Origin: Taenia hydatigena
Lineage: Eukaryota; Platyhelminthes; Cestoda; Cyclophyllidea; Taeniidae
DNA length: 64,000 bases
Direction: 5' to 3'
Assembly (NCBI GenBank): GCA_036345935.2
Contig: JADWOT020000007.1
Span: forward strand, 7,356,074 to 7,420,073
Shown: positions 35,813 through 46,870 of the stretch, piece after piece
Position numbering within the stretch: the first letter of the stretch is position 1
Layout of the letters: each line of letters starts with the position of its first letter
Notes under the pieces: generated by a model
The model's input: only the letters and a program-made list of their open reading frames with translations
Told to the model about the DNA's origin: nothing
The model's database searches: none
Made by a program: the position numbers and the translations under genes

Positions 35813-36079
35813 GGTGGTGGCGATGTGAAAACTGCCTCTGCTTTTCGTTGCTGTGTATGTAAGATGATCTTCTCGATGTGAAAGAGCCTTGTCCAAAACA
35901 TTGTCTTCCACCATCCGGGTCTTGGGAAGGCCAGCACTCTGGCTGCCACAGCCACGAGGAATATTATAGTTAATACTGCCAACGCAAGATGCGATAGCTT
36001 TGGTCCTTTGGAACCTACGTCTTCAAGAGTGTTCTCAAAGAGGAGCCTTATCTCACCTAACAAATTGTCATTTGGTTAG
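35513..36079 (+). pseudogene. C2H2 zinc-finger gene fragment, right copy
   Basis: One frame of 188 codons with a single internal TGA (35,879-35,881); about 11 stops would be expected by chance. It begins with the same damaged finger as the left copy (KPFCYCGNNWKWDLRKHIKIMH) and continues into a Ser/Thr/Asn-rich linker. It then shows FRCCVCKMIF (C-x2-C-x3-F), the start of a further finger, with the TGA a few codons later and no clear His pair. A Ser-rich tail ends at 36,077-36,079. No start codon or promoter is seen. The minus frame 35,770-36,063 with a hydrophobic run is its antisense shadow. Confidence 0.65.
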
Positions 36080-36356
36080 AACGTGTGGTCGACTACGGTG
36101 AGGAAATATTTTATACAGAAGTGCAAACCACTTTAACTAGAGATCTGCAGTTTGCCGTATTAGTGCTCGCATTGCTTGATTCTTCTCCCAAGGAAGGTTT
36201 GTCGCCATGGTATAGGATGATCTGACGTCAGTAAAATATTTGATGGCAGATTTGATATAAATATTTGTTTCACTATAAAGCCTCATTTTAGAGGTTCCAT
36301 GAATTGCAGATTGGCATCGTTTAAATGTTGCTTACTTTGAATCTAGGAGGTCAAGG

Positions 36357-36587
36357 CTAGTTCATCGAGGCTCCGTCAGTAGAGCCCGTAATGTCACCTT
36401 CAAATTCATCGACTCCAACATCTCTAGCTGAGTCGAAATCAATAAAACAGAGTCCCAAGCTTCGAGTAAAACTCTCTTTAGTCCACTGAGTTGCACCCTC
36501 TGCAGCCCAAACTCGAAGCTTTTTATTACTTAGCACCCTGCGCACTCTGTTTTCTAGAAGTGCAATTGATTCTGTCGTCGCGGTCTT
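36357..36587 (-). CDS. Candidate 3' terminal exon, unknown protein (76 codons)
   Basis: An open frame of 76 codons ending at a TAG. The composition looks like a soluble protein: first Leu/Arg-rich and helix-like (LLENRVRRVLSNKKLRVWAA), then an acidic tail (FDSARDVGVDEFEGD). The frame has no ATG near its beginning. A possible acceptor AG lies just upstream (minus strand, around 36,588), but the pyrimidine tract is poor. I recognise no family. It lies 280 bp from the zinc-finger relics on the opposite strand to the right copy, with no evidence that they belong together. It could be an exon, a relic or chance. Confidence 0.25.
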   Translation of the reverse strand, partial: KTATTESIALLENRVRRVLSNKKLRVWAAEGATQWTKESFTRSLGLCFIDFDSARDVGVDEFEGDITGSTDGASMN

Positions 36588-36599
36588 TTACTTTGCAAA

Positions 36600-39500
36600 A
36601 ATGCAGGCTGTAACTTTCCTTTAGTCGTCGATGGATGAAGGACATCAGAAGACAATCAAAAGTTACGAAGAGCTTTCCTTTGACGATCCTTAACGGTCGC
36701 TGTCCCGCTTAAGTAGAGATGAAATCGAACCCTCAGCGCCACCGTAAGTACAGATTTCTCAGTTATACCTACTTATTTACCGGTTAGTATTTGGTCACAC
36801 CTACGCTTTTACACATTGAGATAGATCAAAGCGCTTGGACTTGCTGCTAATGGATCCTCAGGTCCAGTCATTGACAGGCCAGCTTTTACCCCTCCTACAT
36901 AGAGTAATACAGCAGCTTAATATCTCCGGTGGAAGCGATGATCTCCCTCAGTATCTCCAGTAACTCGCCTGCTTGATTGCGGTTATTTTAATATGCGACT
37001 CAAACTGGAAAATTGCGATAGATGTTTTGTGTTTAAAAAGTTTTGCTCTTTTTGTAAGTATAGCGCGTAGAAATAATTTGCCTTTTTTGTTGTACTTTGT
37101 GGATTAGACTTTATTAGTCTGGTCAGAAGGTCCCTCACAGTCCTGTACGCTGGCAGCGCTTTGGCTAGATATGGCTCTCTCATATAAAGGGACAGCGCCA
37201 CTGATGATGAAAAAAGTGTGCTTAGATGTCAAGGCTAGAAATACGTGCCACCACATGAACACTAGCTGGTAGAGAAAAGCAGAGGCCGAAAGCTGACATC
37301 GATTGATGCTTAAGCTTTTTTAAGCTTTCGTAACCTCGTGGAAAGTGTGAATAATCAAAACGAATCTGTAGCCATCGCAGCAGCTTATGGTTGCAGGATT
37401 TGAAGCTATATGACCAGCATTTACCTTGATCATTTAGATGATCAATATCCTAGAAACTATTAAGATACAAGCATTGAGTGCCCGATGAAATCAAAGCCAG
37501 TTTTGCAGCAATTAGCGGTCGGAAAACGTGAACACATGCCATCAATCAAGCAGGTTTATAAAGACGACGAAATGATTCTGCTAAGACTTACTTCACGGGG
37601 CAAAATTATGTAATTTTATTTAGAAGGACACTGTAGTACTGTAATGGCCTGTTGCCTGTGATTTTCAGTTAGCATTAATTATTTGTCCATAAGTCGAAAG
37701 TTTAGTTTAAAATTGATGTTGAGAGAATGGGCCAACGTGACGGCTCTTCCCACCAGGAGAGCTTAAAATACTGTGAGAGCAGCGCAAAATTTAATCTAGC
37801 ACAAAAGGGAATTCATTCCAATCAAATCATCTTTGAAGTTTTACAATCCACTACTCTTCAAAGGAAAGCCAATGTGTACGTTGTAAAAGCACCTCTACGG
37901 CTTTCTTGAGAACGCGCGGGACTTAAAGATGTGTGCAACGTGGGCTCTGTTCTATTGTCGTGCAAGCCCGCTTTCATGGTGCAAAATTAGTGCGCCCGAC
38001 TATCATCTTTCCAAACTGCATTGCAGACTTAATACTGAAAATCACGCTATTATTAAAGCATTTCTGGGTTCACCGTGGTGAAGTTGATCTACGGCTTTGT
38101 GTTTAGATGACAAATTGGTTTAAAGACGTCCGTCTTTCCAAATTCACTTCTCTGAAAGATCCGATTAATAATTTGCTGTGTGCTAAATGGTTACTCTGAC
38201 AGGAAGATTTTATTAGCCTGATGAAGCTGAGGAAATTATTTTATTCTTTGTGGTGAATTCTAAGTCACTGTGGCAAAAATGACTCGAAGCGCTTTAGATT
38301 CAAAAGCTTTGCTCCATTGTCGCACAATGCCACCATGTCAAATTATTTACACCTCCTAATCTGAGCATCTTGTTTTCGTAGTTTCTTTTGTTCGGACGAT
38401 ATATGATCTACTCCTTTCCAGATGGACGAAAAGTCGGGGGAATCAAAGACGATGCGCTGTAGCTGACATTTAGGCATGACTACTTTACGTCACTAAGCAT
38501 AACCACTACGACAATTAAGTAGCAGGACGTAGTATTCAATCAACTTCCTAACTATTAAAAATAATGGAAATGTGAAGGTTGACAAAGATTTAGCCATTCT
38601 TGAAGTAATCAACATTTAATCCACAATCAGAGCTCTCTTAATAAAACGCAAGCTTGGCACGAAGCTTGCCTTTGCCTCCAAAAGCAAACAACGTAGCACC
38701 TATCTGGCACTCTCCACCCCAATATGATCCTCGAGTCGTCTGCGCTCATGTTTTACTCCGATCGCCAAAAATAAGAACAAAGTATTCATTGACACAGGCC
38801 TATAACAAATAAACGAAGCAAGATGAGGGAGCATTGAATTCGCACTATCGCAATTTTTATTAGGTTATGTCCTCATTAAAATGTTGTCATTAACAAAAAT
38901 CGAAAACTTATCCATTGCAAAATCAGGTGTTCTAGCTTATGATCGCCAAGAGCGTCGCAAAAGAACCTATTTAGGCAACACCTTGTGCTTGATGTTTGGA
39001 AAAAGTAGGACTCAAAAGGCGTTTTGTCAAAACACTGCGATCAAGTTTATGTCCTTTTATAGCGCTGCACAGTTCTTTTAAGGGGTGTAATTACACATGA
39101 TCTTCCCCATTAGACACTGCAAATGCAGGATTCCGTAAACTATAAAACCCATGCCTGGTAGAGGTTGGGCACGCAAGGGCGCTAAAGAATAATGTACAAC
39201 TTGTACATACGGTTCAAGTAATGCTGCACACGAAAAGTCAAAACTACACAACCATTCCACTTACTGAGCTACAATTCGGCTGATTTATTTGTATCACGCC
39301 GGCACTTGTCGGTGAAATGGATAGATTGATTCTAAAAAGAGCGGCCTAACCGAATACCGAGTTGAAATTTTGTGGAGCCTTTAAAAGAGTCATAACTTTT
39401 TTAAAGCATTATTCTGCAACTCCATTGTCGATAATGTTATACGTAGAAATGAGCATGGTGACAGACTTGAATTAGCAGCAGTCCTCGGCAAAGTAGTTGC

Positions 39501-39900
39501 TGCAGTTGTTATCTACACAGTGTGGAAGCGAATTGTGATATAATGAATATCAGTTCCCCACGGCCGAAATTAAAATAAGCTTGACTATTTTTACAAACAC
39601 CATTTATGCAGTCGCAAGACGAGACCGCTTCCTGACTCACTTTCCGGTTCCCTAATTTTCTACGATTTGACGCTTTCCTTTTCACACGCAAGGACGTGCA
39701 CATATGACCTTATCCCAAATCAAGCACCAAGTGCAAATCTAACTAACGTAAAAACACCGATTTTTTCGTGACGAAAAAAGGATTCCCTCACAACAGAGGA
39801 AATGGCGGCAAACTTTATTGCATTTCGCGACCACGGGAAAGAAATGTTTGCTCTTGCAACCTTCGTAAACTTCACAGTTATCGCGACCTCAAGGACCTAG
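36600..39900. other. No supported gene
   Basis: Short frames at 37,727-37,909 (plus), 38,881-39,081 (plus), 39,078-39,260 (minus) and 39,509-39,703 (minus) have no recognised motif. No repeat copies were seen. Confidence 0.35.
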
Positions 39901-40356
39901 AGTACTGTGCCACACTTTCCATTTAAACCATTTGTCTTGCCTGCAAGCTTAAAACTTACGATCCTTCTCCTTCTATGGTGGTTGGTGCTGTTTTGTCTAT
40001 GTTTATGGTTTGCAATGCGCATTGTGAAACGCAAAGATTATAACTGTTGGGGCGTTACGACGCAGTCACCCAACTCTATGTGAACCTTGGTGTCACCGCA
40101 CGGCGAAAGCATAATCCACACAGAACTGCCAGCCAGCATCGATGACCTACATTTGCAGTGGATGAATGGAAAACACTAAGGGCGTTTTAAAGTTGGCCTC
40201 AGTGTGATTCACCCTTACGGATATCCAAAGCTAGCATTTCGTGCTGTTGCACTGACCAATGATGGCGCTTGTGAGCGAAATGACTGCGCGCAGTAGAAGG
40301 TCTACGTGTCCCGAGACAGTGAGTGGCACCGGAGAATCATGAAAATGGCTGCTTGA
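39901..40356 (+). pseudogene. Possible membrane-protein relic with three in-frame stops
   Basis: One frame of 152 codons has stops only at 40,081 (TGA), 40,177 (TAA) and 40,294 (TAG); about nine are expected. It encodes a single membrane span (LTILLLLWWLVLFCLCLWF) followed by a basic stop-transfer sequence (RIVKRK). The protein-like stretches after it include ELPASIDDLHLQWMNGKH, KVGLSVIHPYGYPKLAFRAV and VYVSRDSEWHRRI. The layout suggests a one-pass membrane protein. I do not recognise the family. The low stop count is only mildly unusual, and no splice sites neatly remove the stops, so this may be chance. Confidence 0.25.
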
Positions 40357-41974
40357 TTTAGCAGAGTCGTGTAAAATGCGAGTGTGTTGCACAAACGCAG
40401 ACGAGGGATGAGGAAATCGAGTTGGTTATGTAAAGTCTGAGGCTGTATTGGGGCACCGGATTAATTTTAGCCAAGGAGGGAGACCAACTTCCTGCGATTA
40501 CAGGCCAGCCAAACTCTGTAAACTTTGACAAATGGCTAAGAAGCCTATCCAATTATAAAAGCACACAAAGCATTTTCGCTTTTTGGTGAATGTGTGGAAG
40601 CTGTTGTAATCCACCTCAGCCTGCTTGTCAAGTTCCGCTCATAATATTCGCCGTTTTTTAGGTTGTTATGTCATTTTGCTTATATTCCAGGAAATGGCTC
40701 TGCACCATATTCCGTGCACATTCCAAACTCTTGTGCACAGGAATCGCAAAGTTTGGTAAAATGGGGCATACCTATCTCATGATAGAATTTGGCACACGGG
40801 AGTGAATTGTCAAACACAACTCTTGGGCGCAAAGTAATGCCAATGAATGTCGAATTACCTGACGAAATTGATCTGGATTGATTTTACATCGCAAAAATCT
40901 TTTTAAGGCTGCGGACCCTCTCGCCTTATTCAATTCAACCTGCTGCTTCTGCTGCTACTTATTCGTGTTGAGTAGTAGATAAATTGCAAAGCAGTCGCAA
41001 GGTTGGCGGTGGCGGTAGTGGCCAATGGTAGGTGAAATACAATCTGCATTCACGAAGCAAACGAAAGGAGTGTAAATCAAACAAGAGCATCTTTGAATAG
41101 CAAATCACCTATTGTGCTATACGGTTTACATTCGGATGCGTTTAGTTTGAGAGGGCTAAAGTTGTGGTTGCGTTGGTGCGAAGTAAGCACATCGATTATT
41201 TGTAGCCAGATTTTACAATTGCATTAAATTTGATCAGTACTGTCGACTAACATGGCTAATAGAACCCATTCGTCGTATGCAACTACCACTAACTCGCCAA
41301 TCCTTTACATTTCAGTGAATATAACAACAATGCTGGTATTATTTATAATTCGAAACGTGTGCTTATAAAACTGAAGGACGGTTTTGATGCGGTACGATTT
41401 TATTAGAAAGAAGGCTGCCTATTGTGACTGGGTGTGATGCAATGCGCGGCATTGGTGAGATGCACAAATTAAAGGTTTGCCTTGAGTTCTATTTGCTACA
41501 TTTAGCATATTTAATGAGAGCCTGACTAGTCATAACCAAGTGGACGCCAATCAACCTAAAGGCTTGACACAAATCTTACGTATTTCGACACGCACCCAAC
41601 ATATGAGTCACCCGTCATTGACTTCCATAGCCTGTAATCAGCTTCTTTTCTCTAACAGTTGGTCGCAGAAATGCCAGTATCGAACCCGCCATTGTTTCAT
41701 TTGCTTACGCGTGCAAATGACTTTAGCAAAGCACCTGACTTATTGATAGCATACAGAAAGGGAGATATGCTCCGAAATTTACCCTTCTTTAATGTGCTCG
41801 ATCCGTATTAGCTTCATTGGTCCATAAAGAAGAAAGTAAGGAGGCGCACACAGCTACATCTCTCTTACTGCACACGCCACCGTGCTAGTTATTGCGTTTG
41901 AACTTCGAGGTGGAATGCCAATGCTACTCAGTTGACGCTTAGTAGTCGTTGTGTCGGGTTCCGACGAAGATCAG
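40357..41974. other. No supported gene
   Basis: Only short frames (for example 41,540-41,746 plus). Nothing recognisable upstream of the start of repeat A, copy 2. Confidence 0.35.
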
Positions 41975-44900
41975 GTATAAGGCTGGAAGAGGGACATCTA
42001 ACTTACGCTGATGGTGAACCGATAGTCACGAATAGGACACTTGTCATTTCAAAACATCCAGATAATGATTGGAGATGGTGGTTCAGGGGAGTAGAGTTGC
42101 CGTCTTGCTCGCTTACATTCTGCATAATTACTCCATCGTAGTTGATGGAAAGTGAATCTAGGGATCCTAATTGCAAACGATCTAATCAACCAATATATTG
42201 TACATTTAATTAACTAACACGGCAAATATTTCGATGCTCTTGATTTTGAAATAAAATGCTTAGTTGCTTCCAAAGCTGCCCCACCCAGAAGGTGTCATGC
42301 ATTGACACATTAGGTGTGCGCGTACTTTGTCATCAAGCACAGCGAATGTGCCAGAACCTTTTACTTTTGTGAGCAGAATTCAATAGCTTCTTATAGAGAT
42401 TGACAGGGTGATAGTAGGAAAAACACTTACTCAGTAGTGTTCACTCTTCGAAGAAGAGGAGAAGGAAATGAGGGATTATATGCAGAATACGTACTTTTAC
42501 CAAGTCCTATCGAAATGAATGCTAAAAGAGCTGATGTTTGCTAAGTAAACGTAGCTGATGCTTGGGAGCTAATTAATGCTCCTTCATTTATGTGCCTGTT
42601 TGAGTGTAAATCCTCGAAGCCTTTCTTGCTAAAATACTTTTTGGTACTAGAAGTCAGCTCATTTTATGGATACATTTTGCTGCTGCTTTTGCTGTTACTT
42701 GTCCTATTCATGCTTTCTTATCCCCACCACCCACCTTTGGTAGTAAACCCTACGCAAGAGCATGTTTATGCCATCGCCGGAGAGGTGAGTGGCCTACGGT
42801 CTTTTCAGCAGGTGCCTCGTTGCTGACTCATCCGCCCTGGGCGGTTAGTTGATCAACGGATCAATGCAATCGATAAGACCATCTGCTCTGTTTTCGTTGC
42901 TCACTGGCCATCTGCCCAGTCGGTTGGTCCATTCACTGATCTACTCGACCCACGGCAAGTTGGGCTGCAAGCAATCTCACAAACGGGTGAGTGCAAAATT
43001 ATTTTAGCATTCGCTCAAGACTATGATGCGTAGGGTCGTCAGTTGCTGTAACAATGCATCACTAAAGCATTGTTTAAGTTCACTATTATTATGTCTTGGT
43101 CAAGGAGTGTTTTTATCTCGTCAATGACATTCGGTTGCAAACCATTTGTCTACCATATTGTGTATAAGGGCAAGCTACTTTAATAATTGGTGTTATCATT
43201 GATAAGTTTTCTTCTTACACGATCCTTTCATGTTCGTCGAGTAAGTAGCTGTTAGGTGTTAAGGCAAGCAGCCCATATTTTAAATGAGTTTACCTGAGAA
43301 GGACATCACCAAACTTTATGACATAATTTACGCGAGGCAAATCTAGCATTTGTTTGGCTATACTTGCCGAAGATATCGTATTTGTGTGGCAGCACACTGA
43401 CAATTTAGAGTCACAGTATTTCGAAAACATTTCACTTAAAGAACAGAGCGCGACAATGATTACCAAACTAAAATGTAGCGGTCCATATCCAATTCTTATG
43501 GAAAGCGGTTATCAAGTAGCATGATAGTAGATTTGTCATTAGAACGCAAGCCAGCCTAAGTTAAGATAGCCACCTTCTTGCTTTAAACTCTGCCGCTACA
43601 GACGTCCTTCTGCATAGCGCTCATATTCCATTTCCACCGGTACACCTTGCCAAGGCGTTCCTCCAAACCTAGTAGAGCACACAGGCAAAAGGACCGCATG
43701 AAAGTTAAACTGATTTGTACATGTTGCCTCCTTAATCAGTCATCATTTGGGTATCATTTCAGTCATCCATCTGCTTTACTTAGCCTAATTCCTCTACCCG
43801 TCTCTCCTTATCTGCATTTAGCTAAAGGTAAGCACCTTGTGGCAGAAACGAGAAGTGCCTAGGAGCTTAAAAGACAACCAGTTCAAATGACAGCATCAGA
43901 AAGAGATATCGATAGGACAACAAACGTCCAATCAAAGTACATTGGCATTGTCTCATGTGCATGCAGAATGATGCGAGAAAATAGCTTGGGGTGAAATAGC
44001 ACCAAAGAAAGCGATATCTGGCTGCGAAACCTTAAGAGGGAACAATGCCTAAAGTCTACGCCAGTCGGAATTGAGGGCAACCACGCCGCACGTGCAACTA
44101 ATTGATTTGCACGTGTCAGATTCGAAGAAGCCAATCACGCAACCAAAATTCAGACGTGCTCTGCTGCAGGTTGTTTGGTCTGCTCTTACTAATCTTTATC
44201 ACGGTATTGTTCTCGCCGTTTAGTTCTTCGGCACCGTCTCCCTACCATTCAGTTTCCTTTTGGCCTTGGGTCTTCTTTTCATCTCTTACTTCTGCCGCCT
44301 CCAACTCCATCTGCTCGTTAGTCCCAACCTCCCACCTCGCCGCTTTCAAGACGCCAAAGGACCACATCGGATGGAAATTGTACAAGTTTGGGTAAGTTGT
44401 ACTAACATTCTTTTCTTCTCTCCTGCTTCATTTGCGTGCGTCATTTTAAAAGCATTACATCTGGCATCTAGTGTATGTCACTCAGAAAGGGAATGCTCTG
44501 CTTAGAGTCTTTGATTCGCCGTAAAGAAGATATTCGTGCTCGTCGACTGAGTTAAATCCTTCATAGTTAATTCAGTCAAACGGCCGGATGAGAGGGTAAA
44601 TGCATAAGTTTTATAAAAGGATTAGAAGAAGGAAGGAAATGAAGAACACTGCACACAGCACCGTGCAGGGTTATTTTACGGTGCTCACTTCCAATCTTCA
44701 ATTTCCTCTTCCCCACTATCCTTTATTTCTGCGGTTTTTTACCTTACGCCTGTATCTCAAATATTCCTGTATCTGTTTGAGTTGAAAACGCATGCATCCT
44801 CACTTTTATTAAAAAATGCATGCACCACTGTTGTTGCTGGTAATCGGAGGCGAGGAATTGTCCAAGCGTAGGATTACGAATACAAACCAGAGGCGCCTGC

Positions 44901-45319
44901 TTGTCAGCTACATGGAAATCTTTCGTGGCATGTGGCCGACTCCTTCAATTAGCTTCATACCTTACACTGCGTTCATCATGCTGCGCTAGCTTCTAATGGT
45001 TCTTACATGCATTTGTAACCGCTAAATAAACAGCGGCAGCAGCAGGCCTACTACAGTGCACTGTAATACAGAACTTAAGACTGTGTCAAACAGGATCAGA
45101 CTAGAATCCACTGGAATATCACAGACTATATTAGCCACCTAAGCTAGATTATGGTAGGCTTGGGTAAATTGGAAAAGATGCAGGCTGACATGGCTAACTG
45201 AGCAACTGTGCATGCTTCATCTTTAGCGGCGCTTCCATACGCTACAATTAAAGTCAATCCAACACTCTCATTCAGCATGCTTAATCTACTCGGCACAACT
45301 TCATGCCATGTGGAAAGAG
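41975..45319 (+). repeat. Long repeat A, copy 2
   Basis: Direct, diverged copy of 15,650-18,949, about 26.3 kb away and nearly the same length. Two exon-like frames lie in it. One, 41,932-42,141, contains the sequon NRT and HPDNDWRWWFRGVELP. The other, 42,590-42,826, has a Leu-rich membrane-span-like run and a donor GTGAGT at its end. Neither frame survives in copy 1, where stops and indels interrupt them, so I treat both as unproven. Confidence 0.8.
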
Positions 45320-46870
45320 GCCTTCCTTTTCTGCCTCGTTAGATATTAAAGATCACAGTGCACGCTCAAAAAAATAGGTCTTATGATAACCAGGAATAGA
45401 GAAATAGGGCCCACTTGTCTACTACTCCTTTCCCACGCCCCACTCCGCCAGCACTTGTTATATGGTATCCAAAATATAACAATCCAGAGTTGGGAATGTA
45501 TTAAGAGTCGGCGTCCAAATGCTACTGCGACCTAAAAATAGACCGAGTATTCCGATTTAATTCATAGCTAATTTGAACGAAAGTAAGGGAGTCCTGATTT
45601 TTAACAAAGTAGATTAAGCAGGAGAAATACAATCGTACTGCATTAGTCGTGCCTTGAACCATTATTGGACCATTGTTTTGTGGTTTCCACAAATAGTACA
45701 TTTGATTCTCCTCCTGCGACTGATTTTTATCCCTTTAAATAATATTTTCCACCAGAGCGGAAAATACTAGGTACACAAGAGCGTCTAGTTCCACATCTAC
45801 CTGCTCTGTCGCCCCCTGTGCGGTCAACAATTGGTTCGCCAGCAACTGTCATTACGGTGAGCGCTGATAACGTGAGAGAAGAAGATGCCATCCGGAAGGA
45901 TGTCAAGTGCCACCACTCTGCCTGCTTATCTATATCCGACCACAGATTCGTCATAGTCAAGTAGTCAGACAAATCACATTCCGATTCTTCATGTCCACCA
46001 ACTCGACCTCGTCGTTTTCGCTCTGCGTCTGTCCCTGTTTGTCTCCGGTGCTGTCCTTCGTTTTATTGGCGCGAGTGAGTCCTGAGCGAAGGTAAAACAC
46101 GAATGCGTGAATGTGAACAGAGGAAGCTGAGTAAAGAATGAAGGCTGCAATGGGAAGGGAGAGGCACTTACCGGCATGTTTGGTGACGTCGTCGAGAGGT
46201 GGTGATGTCGTCAGTCGTGCTCGGGAATGCGGTTTGGAGGTGTGAGTGGGGACGGAGCCAAGAGAGGAGACGGAGTCGAGGGAGAAGGTAGGGAATGGGG
46301 AAGATTGTGGATGATCATTTGCGACGAAAGAGCGAGATCCGGTGTCTGAAGTAGTTTTCCACGCTATAGGCAATTGTGGTCGCCACGACATCAACGCTGG
46401 CGTTGGTGATGACGATGGTGGTAGTGAAGTTGGGCGACTTTAATGCCCATTTGCACCTACAACAGCAGTTGAAGGAAAGAAGTGCAATGGAGGGAGTGCA
46501 TACCAACATGTTTGATGAAGTCGTAAAGAGATGATGAATTTGTCATCAGTGGAGACAGACGGAGTCAGGAGAGGAGCAAGAACATGGAGGAAGTTGGAGG
46601 TAGTGCTGGTGTTAGTTGTAATGGAGGTGGCGGTAGTGTGGCTGGGAGACGTTTACTTGCACTCACAACGACAATTGGAGGAAAGAAGTGCTCAAATCAA
46701 GTGTGCGCTGCTACTGCTGCACATGAACGAGTCGCATCCTGCAAAATATTTATGGTGACAGCAGTGCTACTCGTGAGAGAGCATAGAGAACGGATAATCA
46801 GCAAACTTTAAAGCAATTCGACATTTCATAAAGTGCGATCAAACTGCAACACAGTGCACTGACTGTTTTA
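45320..46870 (+). repeat. Repeat B, copy 3
   Basis: Follows A copy 2 without a break, as B copy 1 follows A copy 1. Aligned landmarks are TTCCTTTT near 45,325 (18,905), TTCCACCAGAGCGGAAAATAC near 45,750 (19,867) and CTACTGCTGCA plus CCTGCAAAAT near 46,700-46,750 (20,170-20,245). It is far more diverged from copies 1 and 2 than they are from each other. The minus frame 45,957-46,394 (145 codons) is not present in the other copies. The 3' limit is approximate. Confidence 0.7.
46395..46800 (+). repeat. Two tandem subunits of about 206 bp within B copy 3
   Basis: TTGCACCTACAACAGCAG followed by a GAAGGAAAGAAGTGC-like block at 46,451 recurs in diverged form at 46,657 (TTGCACTCACAACGACAA, then GGAGGAAAGAAGTGC). 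Each is preceded by a GGTGGTAGTG/GGCGGTAGTG-like block. B copies 1 and 2 have a single subunit at this place, so the doubling is specific to copy 3. Confidence 0.6.

Noticed and set aside
35770..36063. Minus frame with a predicted membrane span
   Set aside because: It is antisense to the zinc-finger linker frame, which has motif support.
41932..42141. Extracellular-type exon with NRT sequon and a Trp-rich stretch
   Set aside because: No acceptor or donor fits well, and the homologous segment of A copy 1 carries several stops.
42590..42826. Membrane-span exon (Leu-rich run followed by a GTGAGT donor)
   Set aside because: The corresponding part of repeat A copy 1 (about 16,260-16,440) is frameshifted and has stops; the Leu run comes from a CTG/TTG-rich stretch. 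Kept only as a note under repeat A.
45957..46394. 145-codon minus frame as a gene
   Set aside because: Lies in repeat B copy 3 and is absent from the two other B copies.
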